A stretch of 64,000 nt of DNA, taken from assembly GCF_003173755.1 (NCBI RefSeq), contig NZ_CP029553.1, forward strand, positions 1,574,501 through 1,638,500. Direction: 5' to 3'. Of this stretch, positions 9,209 through 16,870 are shown one piece after another. Every line of letters starts with the position of its first letter. Positions within the stretch are counted from its first letter, which is position 1. Origin of the DNA: Methylobacterium terrae. GTDB taxonomy: Bacteria > Pseudomonadota > Alphaproteobacteria > Rhizobiales > Beijerinckiaceae. Made by a program: the position numbers and the translations under genes. The notes below the pieces were generated by a model, which did no database searches, was not told where the DNA came from, and saw only the letters and a list, made by a program, of their open reading frames with translations.

Positions 9209-10305
9209 CAGTTGGCGAAGCGGAAATGCAGCACGTCGCCGTCCTGCACCAGGTACTCCTTGCCCTCGAGCCGGAGCTTGCCGGCCTCGCGGGCCCCGGC
9301 CTCGCCCTTCAGCGCCGTATAGTCGGCGTAGGCGATGGTCTCGGCGCGGATGAAGCCCTTCTCGAAGTCGGTGTGGATCACCCCGGCGGCGCCCGGCGCG
9401 CGGGTGCCCTTGGTGATGGTCCAGGCCCGGGCCTCCTTCGGCCCGACGGTGAAGTAGGTGATGAGGCCGAGGAGTTCGTAGCCGGCGCGGATCACCCGGT
9501 TCAGGCCCGGCTCGGCGAGGCCGACCGCTTCCAGGTACTCGACCTGATCGGCCGGCGGCAGCACCGCGATCTCGCTCTCGATCTTGGCCGAGACGACGAC
9601 CGCCTTGGCGCCCTCCAGTGCGGCGCGGGCGAAGACGGCGGCCGAGCGGGCGTTGCCGGCATCCGCCGCGCCTTCCTCGACGTTGCAGACGTAGAGAACG
9701 GGCTTGGCCGTCATCAGGCCGAGTTGCGAGAACAGGCGCTCCTCCTCGGCCTTGCGCTCCACGAGGCGGGCCGGCTTGCCCTCGCGCAGGAGCGGCAGCG
9801 CCCGCTGGACGAGGTCGAGGACTTCCTTGGCCTCCTTGTCGGCGCCCTTGGCCTTCTTCTCGAGCGCGGTGAGGCGCTTCTCGAGGCTGTCGAGGTCGGC
9901 CAGCATCAGCTCGGTCTCGATCGTCTCGATGTCGGCGATCGGGTCGACCTTGCCCTCGACATGGGTGACGTCGCCGTCCTCGAAGCAGCGCACGACGTGG
10001 GCGATGGCGTCGACCTCGCGGATGTTGGCGAGGAACTGGTTGCCGAGCCCCTCCCCCTTCGAGGCGCCGCGCACCAGGCCGGCGATGTCGACGAAGGTCA
10101 GCCGGGTCGGGATGATCTCCTTCGAGGAGGCGATGCGGGCGAGAGCGTCGAGGCGTTCGTCGGGCACCGCCACCTCGCCGACATTCGGCTCGATGGTGCA
10201 GAACGGGTAGTTCGCCGCCTGCGCCGCCGCGGTCTGCGTCAGCGCGTTGAAGAGCGTCGACTTGCCGACGTTCGGCAGGCCGACGATGCCGCATTTGAAG
10301 CCCAT
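9208..10305 (-). CDS. ychF: Redox-regulated ATPase YchF
   Basis: A universally conserved Obg-family P-loop protein of 365 residues that prefers ATP and associates with ribosomes. It shows the Walker A GLPNVGKS near residues 9-16, the switch motif FVDIAGLVRGASKGEGLGNQ split across two stretches, a coiled-coil insert around residues 140-170, and a C-terminal TGS domain. The usual NKxD guanine-specificity motif is replaced by NVEE, as expected for YchF. It lies downstream of pth in the same direction, a common bacterial pairing, and is coupled to nfi. Confidence 0.95.
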   Translation of the reverse strand: MGFKCGIVGLPNVGKSTLFNALTQTAAAQAANYPFCTIEPNVGEVAVPDERLDALARIASSKEIIPTRLTFVDIAGLVRGASKGEGLGNQFLANIREVDAIAHVVRCFEDGDVTHVEGKVDPIADIETIETELMLADLDSLEKRLTALEKKAKGADKEAKEVLDLVQRALPLLREGKPARLVERKAEEERLFSQLGLMTAKPVLYVCNVEEGAADAGNARSAAVFARAALEGAKAVVVSAKIESEIAVLPPADQVEYLEAVGLAEPGLNRVIRAGYELLGLITYFTVGPKEARAWTITKGTRAPGAAGVIHTDFEKGFIRAETIAYADYTALKGEAGAREAGKLRLEGKEYLVQDGDVLHFRFAN

Positions 10306-10386
10306 CAGATCAGTCCATTCGATTCACGGTAAGACCGCCGGCCCGCGGTCGTGTCGCGTGGCACTTGCGATGTGGAGCGTGCAGGG

Positions 10387-10998
10387 TCAAGCCGGCTTCT
10401 CGCCGACGCGCTTCACCTCGTCCCAGCCGCGCCCGGCCATGGCGAGGTGGACCTTGTTCTGGAAGCGGGCATCCTCGCCCGCGGCGAGCAGCTCGGCGCC
10501 GTCGGCCATCGCGTCGCAGAGGTCCTCGACCCACGGCGTCTCGGCCTTGGCGAAGTCGTTGAGCACGTAGGCGTGGACGAGGGCCTTGTCGCCCGGATGC
10601 CCGATGCCGAGGCGGGCGCGCCAGTACTCGTTGCCGCATTGCGCGGTGATCGAGCGCAGGCCGTTATGGCCGGCATTGCCGCCGCCCTTCTTCACCCGGA
10701 GCTTGGCGGGCGCGATATCCAGCTCGTCGTGGAACACCACCACGTCCTCCAGCGGGATCTTGTAGAAGCGCTGCGCTTCCGCCACCGCCCGGCCCGATTC
10801 GTTCATGAAGGTCAGGGGCTTCAGGAGCAGCACGCGCTCGGGCCCGATCACCGCCTCGGTGCTCTCGCCCTGGAACTTGCGGCGCCACGGCGCGGCGCGG
10901 TGCCGGCGGGCGATCGCGTCGAGCGCCATGAAGCCGATATTGTGCCGGTTGCCCGCGTAGCGGGTCCCGGGATTGCCGAGGCCGACGAACAGCCGCAT
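10387..10998 (-). CDS. pth: Peptidyl-tRNA hydrolase
   Basis: A 203-residue enzyme releasing tRNA from prematurely dropped peptidyl-tRNA. Diagnostic features are the N-terminal [18 protein letters not shown] with catalytic His19, the [10 protein letters not shown] motif, FHDELDI with the supporting aspartate, and the [13 protein letters not shown] segment. It sits between rplY and ychF, all leftward, which is a conserved gene order in many bacteria. A terminator-like hairpin separates it from rplY, so it may depend on read-through or its own promoter. Confidence 0.96.
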   Translation of the reverse strand: MRLFVGLGNPGTRYAGNRHNIGFMALDAIARRHRAAPWRRKFQGESTEAVIGPERVLLLKPLTFMNESGRAVAEAQRFYKIPLEDVVVFHDELDIAPAKLRVKKGGGNAGHNGLRSITAQCGNEYWRARLGIGHPGDKALVHAYVLNDFAKAETPWVEDLCDAMADGAELLAAGEDARFQNKVHLAMAGRGWDEVKRVGEKPA

Positions 10999-11019
10999 GG
11001 CGAAATCAGGCTCCCCGAG

Positions 11020-11056
11020 AAAAGGGAAACGCCCCGGGTCTCGCGACCGGGGCGTT
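11020..11056 (-). terminator. Rho-independent terminator after rplY
   Basis: On the minus strand, 11056-11047 and 11037-11028 form a 10-bp perfect stem (AACGCCCCGG on the plus strand) with a 9-base loop, followed by a pyrimidine run of T and C. It lies 33 bases after the rplY stop and upstream of pth, so it probably attenuates rather than isolates the downstream genes. Confidence 0.75.
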
Positions 11057-11088
11057 CCGATGACGGACAGGATCGAGCCGAGGGCGGC

Positions 11089-11778
11089 TCAGCCCTCCTT
11101 GGACTCGTCGTTGGCAGCCTCGTCGGCGGCCTCTTCCGCGGCCTCGGCGGCCGACTCGGCGCGGGCGGCCTCGGCCACCGCGGCCTCCTCGGCCTCGACC
11201 TCGGCGCCGAGCACGGTCGGCGGCACGATGGTGGCGACGACGTCGGCCCCGTCGAGGACGATGCTGGCGCCGGCCGGGACGGGCAGGTCGGAGACGTGGA
11301 TGGTGTCGCCGACGTTCTTGCCGGTGAGGTCAACGGTGATCGCGTCGGGGATCGACTCGGGGGCGACCGAGACCGTCACGGTGTGATGCGTGATGGTGAG
11401 CGTGCCGCCGTTCTGCTTGATGCCCGGGGCCGCATCCTCGTTCGAGAAGTGCACCGGCACCTCGACGTCGACCGACTGGCCGGCGACGACGCGCAGGAAG
11501 TCGACGTGCAGCGGGACGCCGGTGACCGGGTCGAGCTGGTAGTCGCGCGGGATCGCCCGGACCTTGCGGCCGCCGGCGCTGATCTCGAACACGGTGGTCA
11601 GGAAGCCACCGGCGTAGATCAGGGTGCGGGTGCGGATGAGGTCGATGGCGATGGCCTGCGGCGGCTGGTTGCCCCCGTAGACGACGGCCGGCACCTGGCC
11701 CTGGCGACGAACGGCCCGGGCGGCCCCCTTGCCGACCCGGTCGCGTGCCACGGCCTCAAGCGGCTTCACGGCGCTCAT
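11089..11778 (-). CDS. rplY: 50S ribosomal protein L25/general stress protein Ctc
   Basis: A 229-residue 5S-rRNA-binding ribosomal protein of the long Ctc type. An N-terminal L25 beta-barrel (residues about 5-95, including VRRQGQVPAVVYGG) is followed by the TL5-like C-terminal domain (DLTGKNVGDTIHVSDLPVPAG) and an Ala/Glu-rich acidic tail of about 40 residues. The start at 11778 has AAGGAT upstream and removes a spurious 40-residue extension. It heads the leftward run to pth and ychF. Confidence 0.94.
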   Translation of the reverse strand: MSAVKPLEAVARDRVGKGAARAVRRQGQVPAVVYGGNQPPQAIAIDLIRTRTLIYAGGFLTTVFEISAGGRKVRAIPRDYQLDPVTGVPLHVDFLRVVAGQSVDVEVPVHFSNEDAAPGIKQNGGTLTITHHTVTVSVAPESIPDAITVDLTGKNVGDTIHVSDLPVPAGASIVLDGADVVATIVPPTVLGAEVEAEEAAVAEAARAESAAEAAEEAADEAANDESKEG

Positions 11779-12048
11779 GGCGTGATCCTTAAAACTGGTG
11801 TTGACGGATGGCTCAAACGCCGAAGGCCGCCCCCTCGAGGACGGCCCTGTGAACCGACGTCGCCACGCCCGTTCCCGTGACGGGAATCCGGCCTCCAAGG
11901 GTGTCCGGCGGGCGGGGTGCTGCTAGCAGACCAAGAACCCGATGGCAAGGATTGCGGGTTGGCGCGGATTCGGCGCGATCGCCGGAGGGATCCTTAACCG
12001 GTCGGCCGCGACTCTGCCGGGCATCGCTGACCGACCTGGAGACGACCC

Positions 12049-12561
12049 GTGACGCGCCCGATCCTCTGGGCCCTCGGCGTGCTCGCCACCGCCGCCCTCA
12101 CCGGCGGATCGATGACCGAGCGCTTCGCGAAGCTCGCCCGCGGCGGCCCCGCCCCGGCGGCCGAGGCGGCGCAGGTCGAGCCCGGCTCCGCCTCCAGCGT
12201 GAGCCTGTCGCAGGATCTCTCCGGCCACTTCAAGGCCCACCCGCAGGTCGAGGGGCAGGTGCTGCGCATGCTGGTCGATACCGGCGCCACGCTCTGCGTC
12301 TTCACGAGCGAGGATGCGGCCCGGATCGGGATCAGGGTCGCGGAGCGCGACTTCACCGCGCGGGTCGGCACCGCGAACGGCACGGTGCCGGCGGCGCCGG
12401 TGCGCGTGCGCGAGATGCGGATCGGGGGAATCGCGGTGCGCGACGTCGAGGCCCTGGTCCTGCCGAGCGGGCGCCTCGAGACCAGCCTGCTCGGCATGTC
12501 GTTCCTGCGCCGCCTGCGCGGCTTCGAGGTCGCGGCGGGGCGGATGATCCTGCGGGGATGA
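12049..12561 (+). CDS. Retropepsin-like aspartic protease, membrane anchored
   Basis: A 170-residue protein starting at GTG, with one N-terminal membrane anchor (residues about 4-20) and a single aspartic-protease domain. The catalytic DTGA motif is at residues 77-80 (MLVDTGATLCVF), and the flap-like and LGMSFLRRL segments match the clan AA family often annotated TIGR02281. Such proteins dimerise to form an active site, with the domain probably facing the periplasm. Substrate unknown. It borders the pilus locus, but no functional link is evident. Confidence 0.82.
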   Translation: MTRPILWALGVLATAALTGGSMTERFAKLARGGPAPAAEAAQVEPGSASSVSLSQDLSGHFKAHPQVEGQVLRMLVDTGATLCVFTSEDAARIGIRVAERDFTARVGTANGTVPAAPVRVREMRIGGIAVRDVEALVLPSGRLETSLLGMSFLRRLRGFEVAAGRMILRG

Positions 12562-12628
12562 CGGCGGCGGGGGCCTTGCGCGGACGCCCGGGGCGGAACG
12601 CCCCCGGGAGGATCGCCCCGGTCTCCGG

Positions 12629-13315
12629 TCAGGTGGCCGGGCAGGCGCCGCCGTTGCGCATGTCGACGACGGTCGGCAGCACGATCTCCGGGTTGTTGGT
12701 GACCCCGACGTTGTAGACCTTGCCGTTGCGCACCGGCCAGATCACCGTCTCGGTCATCGTGCTGAGCTTGAACCGGTCGGCGAGCGTCGCGCCGAAGACC
12801 GGCTTGTAGGTCATCGTCAGCTCGACGACGACGTAGCGCACGCCGCCATTCTTGAACGCGTCCGGCACGGTCGGCACCGCGGTCGGGCCGATCGGGGCCG
12901 GCGCCCCGGCACTGCCGGCATCCACGGCGTAGGAGCAGACCCGGGCCGAGCCGCTGGCGTCGTAGACGCCGATCGCCTTGGCGGCGATCCGCGCCGTGGC
13001 GCCGTCGTAGGGCGCCAGCACCGCCCGCCCGGCCTTCGCAATGGTGGCGAACTGCCCGCTCGAGACGTCGCCCGCCTCCCGCGCCACGAGATCGGCCACG
13101 GTGCGGGCGGCGAGCGTCACCTTGCGGAAGTTGCTGATGTAGCCGGCGAGGTCGGTCGTGCCGAGGTAGAGCAGCAGCAGGAGCGGCAGCACCATCGCGA
13201 ACTCGACCGCGGCGAGGCCGTCCTGCGCCCCCCGGAAGCGGGCGAGCGCGCGGCCTGCCCGTCCGCCGCGGTCCCGGGCCGCGTCCACGACGCTCCGCAT
13301 CCGCCGGGCGCTCAT
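12629..13315 (-). CDS. TadE/TadG-like pseudopilin
   Basis: A 228-residue pilus-associated protein. Near residue 30 it has the TadE-like motif DGLAAVEFAMVLP followed by a hydrophobic segment (about 35-55), then an extracytoplasmic domain ending in a short cysteine-containing tail. TadE/TadG proteins are prepilin-peptidase-processed minor pilins of Flp systems. The ATG overlaps the stop of the upstream tadE-like gene (ATGA), so the two are translationally coupled. The pair is divergent from flp. Confidence 0.82.
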   Translation of the reverse strand: MSARRMRSVVDAARDRGGRAGRALARFRGAQDGLAAVEFAMVLPLLLLLYLGTTDLAGYISNFRKVTLAARTVADLVAREAGDVSSGQFATIAKAGRAVLAPYDGATARIAAKAIGVYDASGSARVCSYAVDAGSAGAPAPIGPTAVPTVPDAFKNGGVRYVVVELTMTYKPVFGATLADRFKLSTMTETVIWPVRNGKVYNVGVTNNPEIVLPTVVDMRNGGACPAT

Positions 13316-13965
13316 TGGAACGGCTCCGTGCGGAAAGCCACGGTGCTCTGCAGGACCCGCTTGCCGTTCGCCAGGGTGTTGGGGTTGAGGAAGCTGAAGA
13401 AGACCGGGAACTCCACCGCCGCCTGCACGACGACGATCTGGTTCGAGCCCGGGTTCTGGTACTGCGTGCCGAAGGCCGAGGGCGAGCTGCGCCAGGCGCG
13501 CGCGCCGGAATCGACGGGGCTCGGCGGCGCGAAGCTGGCATTGTCGGCCATCGTCAGGACCTCGACCTTGACGTCGCCGCAGGCGAAGATCGTGACCCGG
13601 CCGTCGCAGATCGCCGCCTTGAACTTCTCCAGCGCGACCTGCTGCGTCGTCTTGTCGGCGGGCGGCGGCGGATCGGAGGACCGGGCGGCCTGGAACTGCC
13701 CGGTATAGAGCTGGCGCGCCGCGCTCGACACCGCGTTGTCGAGGACCTGGCCGGCGAAGAAGGCGAGCGCGGTCTCGACGATCGCCGCGATGAGGCACAG
13801 GAACGGCAGCGCGATCAGCCCGAACTCCACCGCCGTCGCGCCGTCGCGGGCGGCGGCGAAGCCGGCGATCCGCCGGCGGATCGTCAGGGCCCGCGACGGG
13901 CGGGGCGCCGTCGCGGCGGGCCCGGGCGACGGTCCCGCGGCGTGGAGCGGAGGACGACGGGGCAT
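13312..13965 (-). CDS. tadE: TadE-like pseudopilin
   Basis: A 217-residue protein with a basic N-terminus, the TadE motif DGATAVEFGLIALPF near residue 43, one transmembrane helix, and a C-terminal domain with two cysteines (AICDGRVTIFACGD) that could form a disulfide. TadE proteins are minor pilins needed for Flp pilus assembly. The start at 13965 places the TadE motif at the usual distance. It is transcribed leftward after the secretin-N-domain gene and coupled to the second pseudopilin. Confidence 0.84.
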   Translation of the reverse strand: MPRRPPLHAAGPSPGPAATAPRPSRALTIRRRIAGFAAARDGATAVEFGLIALPFLCLIAAIVETALAFFAGQVLDNAVSSAARQLYTGQFQAARSSDPPPPADKTTQQVALEKFKAAICDGRVTIFACGDVKVEVLTMADNASFAPPSPVDSGARAWRSSPSAFGTQYQNPGSNQIVVVQAAVEFPVFFSFLNPNTLANGKRVLQSTVAFRTEPFQ

Positions 13966-14048
13966 GACCGGTTCGAGCTCGTGCGTGGCCGACGACGCTG
14001 GTTTACGAAGCGAGGGGTTTCGGATCCGTTGCGCCGAAAGGCGTACGC

Positions 14049-14555
14049 TCAGCGCATCGCCGCGGCCGGACCGCCGGCGCCGCCCGCCGTCGCCATCGAG
14101 TTGCGCTGGCCGGTCTGCCCGCTCACCTCGGAGAAGTAGCGTTGCGCGTCGCCGAGCTGCACCGCCGGCTGGCAGGCCGGCGTGCAGGAGTAGGATTCGC
14201 GCTCGAGCCCGCGCTGCACCGTGACCACCGACGGGCTGCCGGCGCGCACGCTGATCGCCGATTCCGCCAGCATGGTGCCGGCCGAGTCGAGCGCGATGAG
14301 GTTGGTGCTGCCGAAGCTCTTGCCGGTCAGGACCACGATGCCGTTCCGCTGCAGCGACACGTCGGCGATGATCGGGTTGCCGACGATCACGGTGGCGGTC
14401 CGCTCGGGCAGGCGGATCACCTTGGCGTTGTCGACCGACACGGTCACGGTCGCCCCGTCGCTTCCCTGCGCCCCGGCCGCGGCGGGCACCAGCAGCAGCG
14501 CGAGGGCCAGGAGGCCGGCGGCGCGCGGGGCGCGCGGGAGGCGGGGCGGGGTCAT
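14049..14555 (-). CDS. Pilus assembly protein N-terminal (secretin N-domain) protein
   Basis: A secreted protein of about 168 residues (176 if the ATG at 14579 is used) with a signal peptide ending near AAAGAQG. The mature part matches the N-terminal pilus-assembly domain of CpaC secretins (SVDNAKVIRLPERTATVIVGNPIIADV and GKSFGSTNLIALD), but the pore-forming secretin domain is absent. A cysteine pair (SCTPAC) lies near the C-terminus. It could be a periplasmic accessory interacting with the full-length CpaC encoded at 16867. It heads the leftward pilus transcript. Confidence 0.8.
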   Translation of the reverse strand: MTPPRLPRAPRAAGLLALALLLVPAAAGAQGSDGATVTVSVDNAKVIRLPERTATVIVGNPIIADVSLQRNGIVVLTGKSFGSTNLIALDSAGTMLAESAISVRAGSPSVVTVQRGLERESYSCTPACQPAVQLGDAQRYFSEVSGQTGQRNSMATAGGAGGPAAAMR

Positions 14556-14875
14556 CGGCGGTCGGTCTCTCGGGCGCATCGTCTCCCGCCACTCAAGCGC
14601 GGGACGGTTGAGAAACCGCTAAGTGCCGTCGAACTGGTGCCGGCAGCGCCTCGAGGGGGCCGGACACGCCCCGCTCCGCCGGACCCAGCGGCAGGCCGTT
14701 CGCGGTGCCCGTCGATCGATCGTTAACCAACGCGGGAAGTTCGGCGCGATGGGCCGGTCGCCGCGATCGTTTTAACTCAACCTCAACACGGTTCGACCTA
14801 CGTTGCCGTCAGTCCCGATCGGCGCCAGTCGATTGTCGACGGACTAACCGAGATCACTGAAGCGGGAACACAGTC
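14556..14875. promoter_or_regulatory. Divergent promoter region of the pilus locus
   Basis: This 320-base gap separates the leftward secretin-N-domain gene from the rightward flp gene and holds no ORF. The part from 14700 to 14870 is noticeably less GC-rich. It contains a TTAACC half-site (14723-14728) and a TTAAC with CAACCTCAAC repeats (14772-14786), resembling CtrA half-sites. No clear -35/-10 pair could be fixed by eye. Confidence 0.5.
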
Positions 14876-15040
14876 ATGATCACCAAGCTGAAGCGTTTCG
14901 TCAGCGACGAGTCCGGCGCGACCGCGATCGAGTACGGGCTGATCGCCACCCTGATCGCCCTCGCGGTGATCGTCGCCGCCGGCACCGTCGGCAACAACCT
15001 GTCGAAGCAGTTCACCAACATCGCCGCGAACCTGAAGTAA
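14876..15040 (+). CDS. flp: Flp family type IVb pilin
   Basis: A 54-residue major pilin. The leader MITKLKRFVSDESG is cut after Gly14, leaving a mature start ATAIEYGLIATLIA with the conserved Glu5 and Tyr6 of Flp pilins, then a hydrophobic helix and a short polar tail ending in NLK. CpaA, encoded 208 bases downstream, would be the peptidase. A strong hairpin follows the stop, so flp may be transcribed at much higher levels than the assembly genes. Confidence 0.95.
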   Translation: MITKLKRFVSDESGATAIEYGLIATLIALAVIVAAGTVGNNLSKQFTNIAANLK

Positions 15041-15050
15041 CGATCGCGAG

Positions 15051-15074
15051 GCCGACCCGCGACGGCGGGTCGGC
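15051..15074 (+). terminator. Hairpin after flp
   Basis: A perfect 10-bp stem (15051-15060 with 15065-15074) around a GACG tetraloop, starting 11 bases after the flp stop. There is no immediate T-run; a T5 occurs at 15106-15110. It could act as a partial terminator or mRNA 3'-end stabiliser separating abundant pilin mRNA from assembly-gene mRNA. Confidence 0.6.
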
Positions 15075-15247
15075 GCGCCGCGGACGGCGCGAGACGCGGG
15101 CCGCCTTTTTCACGGAGGTCCCGCTCCGCCGCCTGCCGGAGATCCCGGCCTGATCGCCCCCGGCGGTCGGCGAAGCTGATCGATGCGGCCCCTCGCGCCG
15201 CCCGCGTGGCGCGCCGCCGCGTTCCCCGACCGCCGTCGCGAGCCCGC

Positions 15248-15754
15248 ATGGCCAGCCTCTGCCTCCTCGTCGTGTTTCCGTTCCTGATGGCCTACGCGGC
15301 CGCCAGCGACCTTCTCACGATGACGATCCCCAACCGCATCAGCCTGCTGCTCGTGGGCGCCTTCGGCGTCCTGGCGGTGACCGCCGGGCTCGGCTGGGCG
15401 GAACTCGCCGATCATGCCGGCGCCTTCGCGGCGACCCTGGCGGTCGGCTTTTGCCTGTTCTGCACCGGCACGATCGGCGGCGGCGACGCCAAGCTCGCGG
15501 CCGCCACCGCCCTGTGGCTCGGCTTCGGGCCGCTCGTCGACTACCTCACGGCCGCCGCCATCCTGGGCGGGATCCTGACCCTCGGGATCCTGAGCGTGCG
15601 CCAGCATCCCCTGCCCGGCTTCGCCGCCTCCTGGCCGTTCGCGCTCGACCTGCGCTACGGCGAGAAGGGAGTGCCCTACGGCCTCGCCCTCGCGGGCGCC
15701 GCGCTGGTGGTGTGTCCGGCCGCGCCGCTCTGGCGCCTCGTCCTGCCGGCCTGA
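15248..15754 (+). CDS. cpaA: Prepilin peptidase CpaA/TadV
   Basis: An integral-membrane aspartic protease of 168 residues that removes leader peptides from Flp and TadE-like prepilins. The two catalytic aspartates are in AASDLLTMTIPN (near residue 19) and in the GGGDAK motif (near residue 80). About five to six membrane helices are visible, and the long cytoplasmic N-methylation domain of PilD is absent, as in TadV. The start at 15248 puts the first helix at the N-terminus; an upstream in-frame ATG at 15206 would add a very basic extension. Confidence 0.92.
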   Translation: MASLCLLVVFPFLMAYAAASDLLTMTIPNRISLLLVGAFGVLAVTAGLGWAELADHAGAFAATLAVGFCLFCTGTIGGGDAKLAAATALWLGFGPLVDYLTAAAILGGILTLGILSVRQHPLPGFAASWPFALDLRYGEKGVPYGLALAGAALVVCPAAPLWRLVLPA

Positions 15755-16057
15755 GGCCGGGCCGCGCCCGTCCCCGATCCACCGTCCCCCCAGGGTCCGG
15801 CCCCGAGGTCCGGGCGAGGATCGGCACGCGCATTCCCCGGGACCGTCGTCCCTCCCCCCGCCACGGGCCCGACGCACTCGCCCCGGCGGCCCCACGGTCC
15901 GCCGGGGATCGCGGCGTTGCCGTCGCGCGCGCCGCCGCCGCCGTCGCGGTCCGTCCAAACACTAAGGGTGATTAACCTTAATTTGAGGAATGCCTGATGA
16001 AGTCAGGGACGGGACGGCACGGCGCCGCCCCCGACCGTGTCCTCTCGTTGGCGCTCC

Positions 16058-16870
16058 ATGAAGTCTTCGCGCTTGCTTCTCATCAGCGTCGCCGTCGTGA
16101 CCGGCGCAGGGGCGTTCATCGTGATGAGCGGCCGCGAGCCGCCGCCCGCGCCGGTGGTCGCGCCGACGGCCGCGCCGGCCCCGGCGATGGAGACGGTGGA
16201 GGTGCTGGTCGCCGCCGCCGAGCTGCCGATGGGTCAGACCGTCAAGGCGCCGGACATGCGCTGGCAGACCTGGCCCCGGGCCGCGGCGGGCGACGCCTTC
16301 CTGCAGCGCGCCAACGCGCCGACGGCGCTCGAGGACACGGTGGGCTCGATCGTGCGCAGCCCCTTCCTCTCCGGCGAGCCGATCCGGCGCGAGAAGCTCA
16401 TCAAGGCCAACGGCAGCGGCTTCCTGTCGGCGATCCTGCCCTCGGGGATGCGCGCCGTGGCGATCTCGATCGACGCGCGCGGCAGCAACACCGCCGGCGG
16501 CTTCATCCTGCCGAACGACCGCGTCGACGTGCTGCGCACCTCGCGGGACGACGAGGCCTCCCGCACCGGCGGCAGCGACGTCCAGACCTCCGAGACCATC
16601 CTGACCAACATCCGGGTGCTGGCGGTCGGCCAGACCGTGCAGGAGCGCAACGGCGAGCGCGTGGTCACCGGCGATACCGCGACCCTCGAGCTCACCCCGC
16701 CCCAGGCCGAGGCCGTCACGCTCGCCCAGAAGGTCGGCCAGCTCTCCCTCGCCCTGCGCAGCCTCGCCGATGCCGGCCAGGCCGCCCCGCAGGCGGCGGC
16801 GGAGCCGCAAGCGGAGGGCGGGGTCACGGTCGTGCGCTACGGCGTCGCCAAGCAGATGCCCCGCCGATGA
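16058..16870 (+). CDS. cpaB: Flp pilus assembly protein CpaB/RcpC
   Basis: A 270-residue periplasmic protein with a single N-terminal membrane anchor (MKSSRLLLISVAVVTGAGAF) and a SAF domain (VEVLVAAAELPMGQTVKAPDM near residue 57), then the RcpC/CpaB domain. It is thought to stabilise or gate the outer-membrane secretin. An in-frame GTG at 16037 would add 7 residues without a better ribosome site. Its stop overlaps the cpaC start. The 303-base gap before it contains only a TTAACCTTAA sequence at 15972-15981 that could be part of a promoter. Confidence 0.9.
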   Translation: MKSSRLLLISVAVVTGAGAFIVMSGREPPPAPVVAPTAAPAPAMETVEVLVAAAELPMGQTVKAPDMRWQTWPRAAAGDAFLQRANAPTALEDTVGSIVRSPFLSGEPIRREKLIKANGSGFLSAILPSGMRAVAISIDARGSNTAGGFILPNDRVDVLRTSRDDEASRTGGSDVQTSETILTNIRVLAVGQTVQERNGERVVTGDTATLELTPPQAEAVTLAQKVGQLSLALRSLADAGQAAPQAAAEPQAEGGVTVVRYGVAKQMPRR

